Shown here piece after piece: positions 49,530 through 58,664 of a DNA stretch of 64,000 nucleotides (position 1 is its first letter; each line of letters begins with the position of its first letter). This DNA comes from Maribacter luteus (GTDB lineage: Bacteria > Bacteroidota > Bacteroidia > Flavobacteriales > Flavobacteriaceae), in contig NZ_WKJH01000030.1 of the NCBI RefSeq assembly GCF_009674825.1, forward strand, positions 186,001-250,000, written 5' to 3'. The translations under genes and the position numbers were made by a program. The notes under the pieces were generated by a model. It did not search any database. It was not told the DNA's origin and saw only the letters and a program-made list of their open reading frames with translations.

Positions 49530-50942
49530 ATGGAACGGAAAAAGTATGATTTTGGATTGGTCGGACTTGGTGTTATGGGTCGTAATTTCATTTTAAATGT
49601 CGCAGACAATGGCTTCTCGGCCTATGGCCACGACTTGGACGAAGAAAAAGTCGCCTCACTACTAGAGGAAGGCGGAGATACAGATAAAATCAATGCCTCT
49701 ACCTCTGCCCCTATTTTCATTGAAGCCTTGTCCCGTCCACGAAAACTCATGCTTCTAGTACCTGCCGGCAAAGCTGTAGACGCGGTTATAGAAAGTCTTT
49801 TACCTTATTTGGATAAGAATGATATTATCATCGATGGCGGAAATTCGTTTTATCAGGATACCGATCATAGGGAATCTTATTTAAAATCAAAAGGAATCCA
49901 TTTTTTCGGAGCAGGTGTCTCTGGTGGAGCAAAAGGTGCCAGAAGAGGCCCGAGTATTATGCCCGGGGGATCAAAAGAAGCCTACCAAGAAGTGAAACCG
50001 ATTTTTGAAGCTGTAGCGGCAGATTTTAAAGGGGAAGCCTGTGTAGCGTATTTAGGCCCTAAATCGGCCGGTAACTACGTTAAAATGGTCCACAATGGTA
50101 TTGAGTACGGATTAATGCAGTTGATTTCAGAAATTTACGATTTACTTAAAAAAGTAGGTAACTATTCCAATCCTGAATTGCACGACCTTTTCGATACTTG
50201 GAACAAAGGACGACTACAATCCTTTTTGGTTGAAATTACAGCGGACATCCTAAAACAAAAAGATGACAAGACCGATGGCTATTTGGTCGATATGATCTTA
50301 GACAAGGCCAAGCAAAAAGGCACTGGCAAATGGACCTCCCAAAATGCGATGGACCTAGGGATTCCCATTCCTACGATAGATATTGCGGTAAGTATGCGGG
50401 AACTCTCTGCCTTCAAACAAGAACGTATTAAAGCCAAAACCTTATATCCAAAGAAAAAAATTGACCAGATTGAAAAAGGGGAACTTGGGAAATGGGCTGA
50501 AGAAGCTTTATATTTTGGTTATATCCTAACCTATGCACAGGGCTTTCATCTATTGACAGAAGCTTCCAAAGAATATGGGTACGACTTAAATATGCAAACC
50601 GTAGCCAAAATTTGGCGGGCAGGTTGCATTATCAGGGCAGGTCTACTGGAAAATATTGCCAAGGCCTTTAACGAAACAAATGCTCCAACACACTTATTGT
50701 TGAATGATGCGTTTGCCTCTAAAATAAACGACACCGTGCCTACTGTGCGTAATTTGGTATCACTCGCCATAAAAAATGCCGTACCATTGGCCGGTTTGGG
50801 CAATGCACTGACCTATTTTGATGGTTACACCGCCGACCGTTTGCCTTTGAACCTTATTCAGGCCCAACGTGACTATTTTGGCTCCCATACCTACGAACGA
50901 ACCGATACAGAAGGTATTTTCCATACGGATTGGGAGGTATAA
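49530..50942 (+). CDS. gnd: 6-phosphogluconate dehydrogenase (decarboxylating)
   Basis: A 470-residue enzyme of the oxidative pentose phosphate pathway that forms ribulose 5-phosphate, CO2 and NADPH. NADP-binding 'LVGLGVMGRNFILNVADNGF', in part, opens the protein; 'GVSGGAKGARRGPSIMPGG' and 'KMVHNGIEYGLMQLI' hold the substrate and catalytic Lys/Asn. The C-terminus 'QAQRDYFGSHTYERTD' is normal. It ends the rmuC operon. zwf, which usually follows, is not here; carB converges on it. Confidence 0.97.
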   Translation: MERKKYDFGLVGLGVMGRNFILNVADNGFSAYGHDLDEEKVASLLEEGGDTDKINASTSAPIFIEALSRPRKLMLLVPAGKAVDAVIESLLPYLDKNDIIIDGGNSFYQDTDHRESYLKSKGIHFFGAGVSGGAKGARRGPSIMPGGSKEAYQEVKPIFEAVAADFKGEACVAYLGPKSAGNYVKMVHNGIEYGLMQLISEIYDLLKKVGNYSNPELHDLFDTWNKGRLQSFLVEITADILKQKDDKTDGYLVDMILDKAKQKGTGKWTSQNAMDLGIPIPTIDIAVSMRELSAFKQERIKAKTLYPKKKIDQIEKGELGKWAEEALYFGYILTYAQGFHLLTEASKEYGYDLNMQTVAKIWRAGCIIRAGLLENIAKAFNETNAPTHLLLNDAFASKINDTVPTVRNLVSLAIKNAVPLAGLGNALTYFDGYTADRLPLNLIQAQRDYFGSHTYERTDTEGIFHTDWEV

Positions 50943-50962
50943 AAAGCGAAATGGTATTACTT

Positions 50963-51008
50963 AAAAAAATACGGAAGCACTTAAACCAAAGGTTTATGTA
51001 CTTCCGTA
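50963..51008 (-). terminator. Terminator after carB
   Basis: TACGGAAG (50970-50977) pairs with CTTCCGTA (51001-51008), and an inner TAAACC/GGTTTA helix with a three-base loop continues it. On the minus strand a run of seven T follows (complement of 50963-50969). It lies 39 bases past the carB stop and could also act weakly on gnd. Confidence 0.7.
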
Positions 51009-51046
51009 AATCATTTAATTTTCAATCTTATAAAGCCTATTACCCT

Positions 51047-53899
51047 TTATTTGGATAGGTACATCTTTCTTCTTGAATAAAGGTTATAAAACTCATCGTC
51101 CTTTAAACTATCGATAAAAAGGATACTCTCCCCTGTACTCTTCATCTCAGGACCTAGGTTTTTATTTACATTCGGAAATTTATTGAAAGAGAAAACCGGT
51201 TGCTTTATAGCGAAACCTTCCAATTGAGGATTGAATTTAAAATCCTTCACCTTCTTTTCACCCAACATTACCTTGGTGGCATAATTCACATAAGGCTCCT
51301 TATAGGCTTTTGCTATGAAAGGCACCGTTCTTGACGCCCTTGGGTTTGCTTCGATGATATAGACCATATCATCTTTCACCGCAAATTGAATATTGATCAA
51401 ACCGACCGTATTCAAGGCCAATGCGATTTTCTTGGTATGGTCTTTTATCTGTTGCAAAACAAACTCCCCTAAATTAAATGGCGGCAATGTTGCGTTAGAA
51501 TCCCCGGAATGTATCCCACAAGGTTCAATATGCTCCATAATCCCGATGATATAAACATCTTTCCCATCACAGATGGCATCTGCCTCAGCTTCTATGGCCC
51601 CGTCTAAATAATGATCTAAAAGTAGTTTGTTGTTCGGTATTTTTCGAAGTAAATCTACCACATGCGCCTCAAGTTCTTCTTTATTGATCACAATCTTCAT
51701 TCCCTGTCCACCCAAAACATAAGATGGTCTTACCAACAAAGGAAAATCGAGTTTATCTGCCAGTTCCAAAGCTTCATCAGCTGTTTCGGCCACCCCGAAC
51801 TGTGGGAAAGGGATATTGTTCTCTTCCAACAGAGTAGAGAAGCTTCCCCTATCCTCGGCCAAATCCAAGGCCTTAAAGCTAGTCCCAATAATCTTGATTC
51901 CGTATTTATCCAACTTTTCAGCCAATTTCAAAGCGGTCTGTCCACCTAATTGGACAATAACACCTTCAGGCTTTTCATGCCGGATTATATCATATATATG
52001 CTCCCAAAATACAGGTTCAAAATATAGTTTGTCTGCCGTATCGAAATCCGTAGAAACCGTTTCAGGGTTACAATTGATCATTATGGTTTCGTAACCGCAT
52101 TCCGCAGCTGCCAAAACCCCATGAACACAACAATAATCGAACTCAATTCCCTGACCTATACGATTTGGTCCTGAACCAAGGACCACTATTTTCTTCCTAT
52201 CTGTAACGACACTATCGTTCTCTACCTTTTTTACCCCATCAGCGGTTTCGTATTCAGCTTCGAAAGTTGAATAGTAATAAGGAGTCATTGCCTTAAACTC
52301 TGCGGCACAGGTATCTACCAATTTATATACCCTATTGATATTAAGTTCCTCCCTTTTGTTATAAACCTCACTTTCATAACAATCGAGCATATGGGCTATC
52401 TGCCTATCGGCAAAACCTTTTTGCTTGGCCTCTAACAACAAACTTTTTGGAAGGCTGGCAATCGTATATTGCGATATTTCCTTTTCTAGAAAATGTAGCT
52501 CCTCATATTGTTTTAAGAACCACATGTCAATTTTTGTAATCTCATGGATCCTACTCAAGGGAATACCCAATTGAATGGCATCGTAAATCACAAAAACCCT
52601 ATCCCATCCGGGAATAGTGAGCTTATTGATAATTTGGTCATAATCCTTATACCCCTTACCATCAGCTCCAAGTCCATTTCTCTTAATTTCCAGGGACTGG
52701 GTTGCTTTGTGCAATGCCTCTTGGAAAGAACGTCCAATACCCATTACCTCACCTACCGATTTCATCTGAAGGCCTAAAGTCCTATCAGAACCTTCGAACT
52801 TATCAAAATTCCATCTTGGAATTTTAACGATTACATAATCCAAAGTAGGCTCAAAAAGTGCCGATGTTGATTTGGTAATCTGATTGTCCAACTCATCTAA
52901 ATGATAACCAATGGCCAATTTAGAAGCGATTTTTGCTATTGGATAACCCGTTGCTTTGGAGGCAAGCGCGGAAGAACGCGAAACCCTAGGATTGATCTCG
53001 ATTGCGATGATATCCTCTTTCTCATCAGGACTCACAGCGAATTGAACATTACATCCACCGGCGAAATCCCCTATACTACGCATCATTTTAATGGCCATAT
53101 CGCGCATTCTTTGGTAAGTGCGATCGGATAGTGTCATAGCCGGTGCTACGGTAATGGAGTCCCCTGTATGTATACCCATGGGATCCATATTCTCAATAGT
53201 ACATATAATAACGACATTATCGTTCTTATCGCGTAACAACTCCAATTCATATTCTTTCCACCCCATAAGGGCTTTATCGATCATTACCTCGTGAATGGGC
53301 GAGATTTCGAGACCCCTACTCAACAACTCATCAAAATCCTCTGGCTTGTATACAATGGAAGCTCCTGCCCCACCCAAGGTATAAGAAGCTCGGATTACCA
53401 ATGGGAAACCGAATTCCTGGGCTATTTCCTTTCCTTTCAAGAAAGATGTTGCCGTAGCCTGTGGCGCCATGCCCACCCCGATCTTCAGCATCAACTCCCT
53501 GAATTTCTCACGATCTTCGGTAATATTTATCGCATCGATATCCACACCAATGATCTCCACATTATTATCCTCCCATATTCCTTTTTCATCAGCCTCAATA
53601 CACAAGTTCAAAGCGGTCTGACCTCCCATGGTAGGTAAAACCGCATCAATCTGTGGATGCGCCTTTAATATCTCAAGAATAGATTTTGTGGTCAGGGGTT
53701 TTAAATAAACATGGTCGGCCATGGTAGGATCGGTCATGATCGTGGCCGGATTACTATTGATCAAGATGGTTTCTATACCATCTTCCCGAAGGCTTCTAAG
53801 TGCTTGAGACCCCGAATAATCGAACTCACAAGCTTGTCCGATTACAATTGGACCTGACCCTATTATCAAAATTGATTTTAAATCTTTTCTTTTTGGCAT
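51047..53899 (-). CDS. carB: Carbamoyl-phosphate synthase large chain, without the C-terminal regulatory domain
   Basis: A 950-residue enzyme that makes carbamoyl phosphate from bicarbonate, ATP and ammonia for pyrimidines and arginine. Both ATP-grasp halves are present: 'GSGPIVIGQACEFDYSG', 'GAGASIVYK', and in the second half 'LGSGPNRIGQGIEFDYC', 'PSYVLGGQGMKIV'. The chain stops at 'LGPEMKSTGESILFIDSL' plus about 20 residues, so the MGS-like allosteric domain of about 120 residues found in E. coli CarB is missing. carA is not adjacent. Confidence 0.96.
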   Translation of the reverse strand: MPKRKDLKSILIIGSGPIVIGQACEFDYSGSQALRSLREDGIETILINSNPATIMTDPTMADHVYLKPLTTKSILEILKAHPQIDAVLPTMGGQTALNLCIEADEKGIWEDNNVEIIGVDIDAINITEDREKFRELMLKIGVGMAPQATATSFLKGKEIAQEFGFPLVIRASYTLGGAGASIVYKPEDFDELLSRGLEISPIHEVMIDKALMGWKEYELELLRDKNDNVVIICTIENMDPMGIHTGDSITVAPAMTLSDRTYQRMRDMAIKMMRSIGDFAGGCNVQFAVSPDEKEDIIAIEINPRVSRSSALASKATGYPIAKIASKLAIGYHLDELDNQITKSTSALFEPTLDYVIVKIPRWNFDKFEGSDRTLGLQMKSVGEVMGIGRSFQEALHKATQSLEIKRNGLGADGKGYKDYDQIINKLTIPGWDRVFVIYDAIQLGIPLSRIHEITKIDMWFLKQYEELHFLEKEISQYTIASLPKSLLLEAKQKGFADRQIAHMLDCYESEVYNKREELNINRVYKLVDTCAAEFKAMTPYYYSTFEAEYETADGVKKVENDSVVTDRKKIVVLGSGPNRIGQGIEFDYCCVHGVLAAAECGYETIMINCNPETVSTDFDTADKLYFEPVFWEHIYDIIRHEKPEGVIVQLGGQTALKLAEKLDKYGIKIIGTSFKALDLAEDRGSFSTLLEENNIPFPQFGVAETADEALELADKLDFPLLVRPSYVLGGQGMKIVINKEELEAHVVDLLRKIPNNKLLLDHYLDGAIEAEADAICDGKDVYIIGIMEHIEPCGIHSGDSNATLPPFNLGEFVLQQIKDHTKKIALALNTVGLINIQFAVKDDMVYIIEANPRASRTVPFIAKAYKEPYVNYATKVMLGEKKVKDFKFNPQLEGFAIKQPVFSFNKFPNVNKNLGPEMKSTGESILFIDSLKDDEFYNLYSRRKMYLSK

Positions 53900-53937
53900 G
53901 CTCTCAGTTTTGTTTTAGATACTACAAGGATAAAAAA

Positions 53938-53967
53938 AAGGTGCTACTTTGATAAAAGTAACACCTT
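53938..53967 (-). terminator. Terminator of rpmH
   Basis: AAGGTG (53938-53943) pairs with CACCTT (53962-53967) and TACTTT (53945-53950) with AAAGTA (53955-53960), one mismatch between, four-base loop; a T-run follows on the minus strand. It separates rpmH from carB. Confidence 0.85.
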
Positions 53968-53992
53968 AATATTATAAAGAATTTTCAAACAT

Positions 53993-54151
53993 TTATTTTT
54001 TATGTCTCGGCTCAGAGGATACAGATAACTTTTTTCTTCCTTTTGCTCTTCTTCTAGAAAGAACCTTTCTACCATTAACGGTTGCCATGCGCTCTCTAAA
54101 GCCATGCTTATTCTTTCTTTTTCTTTTTGATGGCTGATATGTTCTTTTCAT
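53993..54151 (-). CDS. rpmH: 50S ribosomal protein L34
   Basis: ATG at 54151 to TAA at 53993 gives 52 residues, beginning [19 protein letters not shown] and containing '[19 protein letters not shown]', which is the L34 signature. It is basic throughout, as expected for a small protein of the large subunit. A complete promoter (TTG, 19 bases, TATATTTG) precedes it and a terminator follows. It stands apart from the rnpA/dnaA genes with which it is linked in many bacteria. Confidence 0.97.
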   Translation of the reverse strand: MKRTYQPSKRKRKNKHGFRERMATVNGRKVLSRRRAKGRKKLSVSSEPRHKK

Positions 54152-54218
54152 TATCTGGCTAAATTTTAAACTTTTATTGTCTTATAAATTCCGCAAACAC
54201 CTCTGCAAAATCTGGGCG

Positions 54219-54248
54219 CAAATATACAAAGAGTTTTCTCTTTGACAA
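54219..54248 (-). promoter_or_regulatory. Promoter of rpmH (-33 TTG and -7 box)
   Basis: On the minus strand TTG (54248-54246) and TATATTTG (54226-54219) are exactly 19 bases apart, the ideal Bacteroidota housekeeping layout. The box ends 67 bases before the rpmH ATG. The spacer contains an AAAGAG/CTCTTT inverted repeat. Confidence 0.75.
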
Positions 54249-54306
54249 ACCATATCAAAAAAATATTTTTTTCTAATAGGTTAACAAGCTACAAGATGGT
54301 TTTTAT

Positions 54307-54314
54307 TACTTTTG
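54307..54314 (+). promoter_or_regulatory. -7 promoter box for the TPR-like gene
   Basis: TACTTTTG, perfect TAnnTTTG, 61 bases before the ATG at 54376 and divergent to the rpmH promoter. Confidence 0.45.
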
Positions 54315-54375
54315 TCCACCAAGGGTTTTAAAGTCCGATTTTGGATAAACTTACCACAAACTATAGTAAAATACC

Positions 54376-54891
54376 ATGTTCAACAAGAATATTAAACTCG
54401 TTATAGCCGGCTTGATCATTGCCTATGCCATTTATCAATTTATTGAAGGAAACATCGGAAACGGCATATCCTTGATACTTTTTTCTCTTATTTTCATTTT
54501 CCTTTATTTCAGGAATGAGATTATTTTACTTGCTTTTCTAAGAATGCGTAAGCAAGATTTGGAAGGAACCAAAAAATGGTTGGATAAAATCAAAAACCCT
54601 GAAGCTGCACTGATCACAAAACAACAAGGGTATTTCAACTATCTACACGGCATAATACTCTCGCAAAAGAATCTTACACAAGCTGAAAAATATTTCAAAA
54701 AGGCCCTGAAATTAGGGCTTACGATGGATTATGACACCGCCATGGCCAAATTGAGTTTAGCAGGCATTGCCATGCAGAAACGTCGAAAAAGGGAAGCTAC
54801 CATGCTATTGAACGAGGCTAAAAAGCTAGACAAGAGCAATATGCTTACCGATCAAATCAAAATGATGCAGCAGCAAATGAAAAAGATTTAG
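54376..54891 (+). CDS. Membrane-anchored TPR-like protein
   Basis: A 171-residue protein with two N-terminal membrane helices (about residues 8-24 and 28-46) and a helical cytoplasmic part with one or two tetratricopeptide-like units ('GYFNYLHGIILSQKNLTQAEKYFKKALKLGL', in part, and 'AMAKLSLAGIAMQKRRKREATMLLNEAKKL', in part). It probably binds another protein. It is divergent from rpmH and convergent with cls, one base from its stop. Function unknown. Confidence 0.82.
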   Translation: MFNKNIKLVIAGLIIAYAIYQFIEGNIGNGISLILFSLIFIFLYFRNEIILLAFLRMRKQDLEGTKKWLDKIKNPEAALITKQQGYFNYLHGIILSQKNLTQAEKYFKKALKLGLTMDYDTAMAKLSLAGIAMQKRRKREATMLLNEAKKLDKSNMLTDQIKMMQQQMKKI

Positions 54892-54892
54892 T

Positions 54893-56356
54893 TTAGAGCA
54901 AAGGAGCCCATAATCTACTGATAGATTCCTGAATTTTACGGGTCAATCCACGCTCTATCCATCTTTCATAGTCCACTTCTTCGGTATCCAACAGATCGTT
55001 AAGGAATATTTCCCCCATTTGTTGATTTATTCGAGTGTTGTAAATCAAGGCATTGATTTCAAAATTCAACGAAAAACTACGATAATCCAGATTCGCCGTA
55101 CCTATACTTGAAAAGTAATCATCGATGATCATCGTCTTTGCATGTACAAAACCCTTGTGGTACCTGAAAATTCTGATTCCGGAACGCGCCAATTGTTCAA
55201 TATAAGAATCCGTGGCGTATTGAGCCGCCCATGAATCGGATTTCTTGGGAATAATGATCCTAACATCCACACCACTTCTCGAAGCTGTGGTCAATGCCGT
55301 AAGTATCTGACTGTTCGGAATGAGATAGGGTGTTGTAATATAAATTCTTTTTTTTGCCGTATTTATGGCCGTGAACATGGCCTCCATAATATTCTCCCAG
55401 TCTGTATCGGGACCACTCGCTACGATTTGTACCGCAACGGGGTCTTGGGCAATTGGTCTGGAATTGGGAAAATGTTTTTCCTCCAATTCAATATCATCCT
55501 TGGCGGTGAAATTCCAACTTAAGAAAAAAGAGGATTGCAAGGCTCCAACGGCAGCTCCTTGTATCCTCAAATGTGTATCTCTCCAATATCGAATATTCGA
55601 ATAGTCATTATTGTACTTTTGGTCAATATTTATTCCACCCAAATAACCGATTTTACCATCTATAACTACAATTTTACGATGGTTCCTATAGTTAATCTTA
55701 CTCGTTGAATTCGAGAACAGTACCGGCAAAAAAGCATGGTGCAGTACACCACTATTTGTCATAACTTTTTTTGATTTTGATGAAATGGCACTACCCACAT
55801 CATCATAAAGCAACTTCACCCGTACTCCTTGTTCTGCCTTTTTACAAAGCAATTCAATTATCTTGATCCCCTGTTCATCATCCTTAAATACAAAATACTC
55901 CATATGAATATGGTCTTCTGCATTTTCAAGATCTATCTTCAGTCGTTCAAATTTTTGTTCCCCATTGACCAAAATACTTACTTCATTCTCATAAGTGAGT
56001 ACCGCCTTCCCATTATTACGTAATAAATTATAGATTTTATAGGCTCCATCGCCGTATTCTTTCTTAAAATCAAAGCGCTCCACCCTATTAAGACCGAATT
56101 TTTCACTCCATCTTTTCAATGATTCATTATCGAAAATATACTTCTTCTCGAAAATTTTGTGTTTTCGGTAATCCTGACCAAAAAAATAATAAATGAAAAT
56201 ACCGAAAAAAGGAAGAATGGCCAGTATAAACAAAAATGAAAGGGTCTTAACCGGGTTTTTGTTCTTTAGTACGATAAGTAAGGAAAAAAGAACGACCAGC
56301 ACATAATTAACCCCTAAAAGTATTGACCAAAGGTTTTCTTTTAAAAAAGAAAACAT
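54893..56356 (-). CDS. cls: Cardiolipin synthase
   Basis: A 487-residue inner-membrane phospholipase-D-type enzyme that joins phosphatidylglycerol molecules into cardiolipin. Two N-terminal helices (about 12-32 and 38-58) precede two PLD domains with HKD motifs: 'HRKIVVIDGKIGYLGG' and 'HAKTMIIDDYFSSIGTAN'. The length is typical of ClsA-like proteins. The lytic transglycosylase gene ends two bases upstream, so both are probably one transcript. Confidence 0.95.
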   Translation of the reverse strand: MFSFLKENLWSILLGVNYVLVVLFSLLIVLKNKNPVKTLSFLFILAILPFFGIFIYYFFGQDYRKHKIFEKKYIFDNESLKRWSEKFGLNRVERFDFKKEYGDGAYKIYNLLRNNGKAVLTYENEVSILVNGEQKFERLKIDLENAEDHIHMEYFVFKDDEQGIKIIELLCKKAEQGVRVKLLYDDVGSAISSKSKKVMTNSGVLHHAFLPVLFSNSTSKINYRNHRKIVVIDGKIGYLGGINIDQKYNNDYSNIRYWRDTHLRIQGAAVGALQSSFFLSWNFTAKDDIELEEKHFPNSRPIAQDPVAVQIVASGPDTDWENIMEAMFTAINTAKKRIYITTPYLIPNSQILTALTTASRSGVDVRIIIPKKSDSWAAQYATDSYIEQLARSGIRIFRYHKGFVHAKTMIIDDYFSSIGTANLDYRSFSLNFEINALIYNTRINQQMGEIFLNDLLDTEEVDYERWIERGLTRKIQESISRLWAPLL

Positions 56357-56358
56357 AA

Positions 56359-57318
56359 CTATTTAGCGGACTTGTAATAGCCTTTATTCGGAATTTCTAT
56401 GATGTACTTCTTTCCTGAAGCATTGTTCAAATGAGGCTCCCTAAGCCATGGATTGTGCCTTTTTAGGATTTTGTAATTAATCTCATACTTCTGTGCAAAA
56501 TCGGCAAAACTGGCAATAGGCTCATCGACCTCGACCTTAAACGTAGGAACGGCACTGTACATATCTTCCTTTTCAATTTCAAAGCCGTATTTTTCAGGAT
56601 TTGAAAGAATTTCTTTTATCGCCATAATCCTGAAAACGTACCTTCCCGTCTCTTGTCCGAGTAAAAGATCATAATAATCCTCTACCTTTTGGATTCCCAT
56701 AAATTTATTGATAGCCCCGGGACCTGCGTTATATGCTGCAGCCGTAAGTGTCCAACTTCCATATTTATTCTTCCACTTATTCAAATAATCACAGGCAACT
56801 TGGGTAGATTTCTCCAAGTGGTAACGTTCATCGACGTTCGCATTTACCTCAAGGCCGTATTCCTTACCCGTACCTTTCATGATTTGCCAAAAACCGGTAG
56901 CACCGGCATGGGAAACCACATTGGTCAAGGCACTTTCAGCTACCGCCAAGTATTTGAAATCATCAGGAATACCATTTTTGGCAAGAATTGGCTCAATTAC
57001 GGGAAAATACTTATTGGCCCTCTTCATTAATAAAAGTGCGTTTGACTGCCAATATGTATTCACTAAAAATTCCCTATCTATACGCTCCATGATCTCAGGA
57101 TCATCCTGAGGCACCAATTCCCCGGCAAAATTCAAATCTTCCGGAATCTCGATAGCAGAAATCCTATAGGTATCGGATACCCTTTTATCCCCACCATTAT
57201 CAGCAACATCTTCAATTAATTGGTTTTCCGTTTCATTACTTTCCTGCACGGCGAAAATGAGGGTGGTAATTACAAAAAACACGCCCAATAACATCAATAT
57301 ATTTTTTAAAATCTTCAT
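56359..57318 (-). CDS. Lytic transglycosylase with C-terminal LysM-like segment
   Basis: A 319-residue periplasmic murein lytic transglycosylase of the MltD/SLT type. After a signal or anchor (about residues 5-23), the SLT domain (about 95-240) shows the catalytic Glu in 'LAVAESALTN', 'GATGFWQIMKGTGKEYGL' and 'LTAAAYNAGPGAINKF'. A LysM-like segment (about 265-312) ends the chain. A promoter with -33 and -7 elements lies just upstream; cls follows within two bases. Confidence 0.93.
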   Translation of the reverse strand: MKILKNILMLLGVFFVITTLIFAVQESNETENQLIEDVADNGGDKRVSDTYRISAIEIPEDLNFAGELVPQDDPEIMERIDREFLVNTYWQSNALLLMKRANKYFPVIEPILAKNGIPDDFKYLAVAESALTNVVSHAGATGFWQIMKGTGKEYGLEVNANVDERYHLEKSTQVACDYLNKWKNKYGSWTLTAAAYNAGPGAINKFMGIQKVEDYYDLLLGQETGRYVFRIMAIKEILSNPEKYGFEIEKEDMYSAVPTFKVEVDEPIASFADFAQKYEINYKILKRHNPWLREPHLNNASGKKYIIEIPNKGYYKSAK

Positions 57319-57339
57319 ATCTCCAGATTAATTTAAACT

Positions 57340-57371
57340 CAAAGGTACTAAAGAAACACAATAAAAATCAA
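57340..57371 (-). promoter_or_regulatory. Promoter of the lytic transglycosylase-cls operon
   Basis: On the minus strand TTG (57371-57369) and TACCTTTG (57347-57340) are 21 bases apart; the box ends 21 bases before the ATG at 57318. Confidence 0.6.
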
Positions 57372-57473
57372 TATCATACTTCTTTAACGTAATACATCAC
57401 CATTGGTCAAAAAACCACATTGGTACCCATTTACCAATAAATGTATACGTTCTTGCACAATATACAAACTCGG

Positions 57474-58136
57474 TTATTGCATAATAATTGTGGGCAGATG
57501 CTCATTAAACCATTTGGCACGGTGTATTATCATGGTATGTGTGCCGTTCTTTACAGATATACAATCCTTAATATGCGAAATTGGAAAAACAGCATCTTTA
57601 TCCCCATGTATGTGAACCAGGTTACCAGGACATTCCACTTGGTTCCAATTAACGATTTGATCAATTGACCAATCGATATAATGTTTGTCCCGAATAGACA
57701 AGTAACGCTCATAAAGCTCGAGTCGTTTATGCACCGATTCCCCAAAAGCATATTTGGCCAATAATTCAACATTATTCACTAAACCGGTCGGCAATAGTTT
57801 ATGAGCCTTGGTATATTTGGCAAAAAGCATCTTTCGCGGTAGTTCTTCGGTCTTCTTTACACTGGAAACCAAAACCAATTTTTTTGTATCCAAAAATTTG
57901 GCCATCTCCTGAATCAGAATCCCTCCAAAGGAAACGCCGATCAGTACAGGATTCTCATGTTTTATATTCCTTGCCATTTTCTCGGCGTATGCATTCAAGG
58001 ACATTCGATCGTCAGGCACGAACCATTCCAATCTATGCGTCTCAAAATCCTGCCTAGGCAAATGTATATTTTCAAATATTGATGAATTGGCCGCCATACC
58101 CGGCATAAGGTAAACCTGCGTTTTTTCTTGACTCAT
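57474..58136 (-). CDS. Cytoplasmic alpha/beta hydrolase
   Basis: A 220-residue alpha/beta-hydrolase without signal peptide. The nucleophile is Ser69 in 'IGVSFGG'; an Asp in 'HGDKDAVF' and His in 'NGTHTM' complete the triad; the oxyanion region is 'LMPGMAAN' at 10-17. It is short for the family and has a small cap domain. Substrate unknown. It is alone on its strand, 155 bases from the transglycosylase gene. Confidence 0.87.
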   Translation of the reverse strand: MSQEKTQVYLMPGMAANSSIFENIHLPRQDFETHRLEWFVPDDRMSLNAYAEKMARNIKHENPVLIGVSFGGILIQEMAKFLDTKKLVLVSSVKKTEELPRKMLFAKYTKAHKLLPTGLVNNVELLAKYAFGESVHKRLELYERYLSIRDKHYIDWSIDQIVNWNQVECPGNLVHIHGDKDAVFPISHIKDCISVKNGTHTMIIHRAKWFNEHLPTIIMQ

Positions 58137-58182
58137 ATAGCTAAACCTTACGGATTTCTTAGGAAAATCGTATTTTTATTAG

Positions 58183-58190
58183 TACTTTTG
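58183..58190 (+). promoter_or_regulatory. -7 promoter box for the GNAT-like gene
   Basis: TACTTTTG, perfect TAnnTTTG, 119 bases before the ATG at 58310, implying a long 5' leader. Confidence 0.4.
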
Positions 58191-58309
58191 TATTCTGTTC
58201 TGGAATGACCCTTAGGAAACATCAACAACCACGTAAAAATATGAAATTACGATAACATTTAATCTTATCGTGACTTTTTCTGACTATACGAATTTTAAAA
58301 ACAAACTAT

Positions 58310-58603
58310 ATGAACGAAGTAGTAATTAAAGACAATAGTTTCTTACGCCAATTTGAAACTACTGTCGAAGGTCACCTTGCTAAGATCGAATATTCTTCAC
58401 AAGAGCGTAAAGTGTTTTTGACCAAATTAGTAGTCCCAGAAGAAATCACTAAAGAAGGTTTTAAAGAGGATTTTATCAAGTCTGTTTTACATCATATACA
58501 AGAGCAAAAATTAAGAGTAGTACCAACGAGTCCACAAATTGCGGGATTCTTGAGAAAAAACAGACAGTACAAAGAAATGCTTCCGGTAGGAATTCGTATT
58601 TAA
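58310..58603 (+). CDS. Small GNAT-like N-acetyltransferase (YjdJ/YidJ-like)
   Basis: A 97-residue single-domain protein of the short GNAT family (PF14542 type). Typical segments are 'GHLAKIEYSSQERKVFLTKLVVPEE', in part, and 'LRVVPTSPQIAGFLRKN'. These mini-acetyltransferases keep the CoA-binding core but lack the N-terminal strands of full GNAT proteins; the substrate is unknown. A terminator follows its stop. Confidence 0.88.
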   Translation: MNEVVIKDNSFLRQFETTVEGHLAKIEYSSQERKVFLTKLVVPEEITKEGFKEDFIKSVLHHIQEQKLRVVPTSPQIAGFLRKNRQYKEMLPVGIRI

Positions 58604-58625
58604 ACACTACCTGAACAAAGTATCC

Positions 58626-58662
58626 AAACCTGTTCGGCACTTAATCAGTACTTAACAGGTTT
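58626..58662 (+). terminator. Terminator after the GNAT-like gene
   Basis: AAACCTGTT (58626-58634) pairs with AACAGGTTT (58654-58662), nine base pairs with a 19-base loop, followed by a T-run to 58666 on the plus strand. It overlaps the last bases before the mtaB stop. Confidence 0.75.
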
Positions 58663-58664
58663 TT

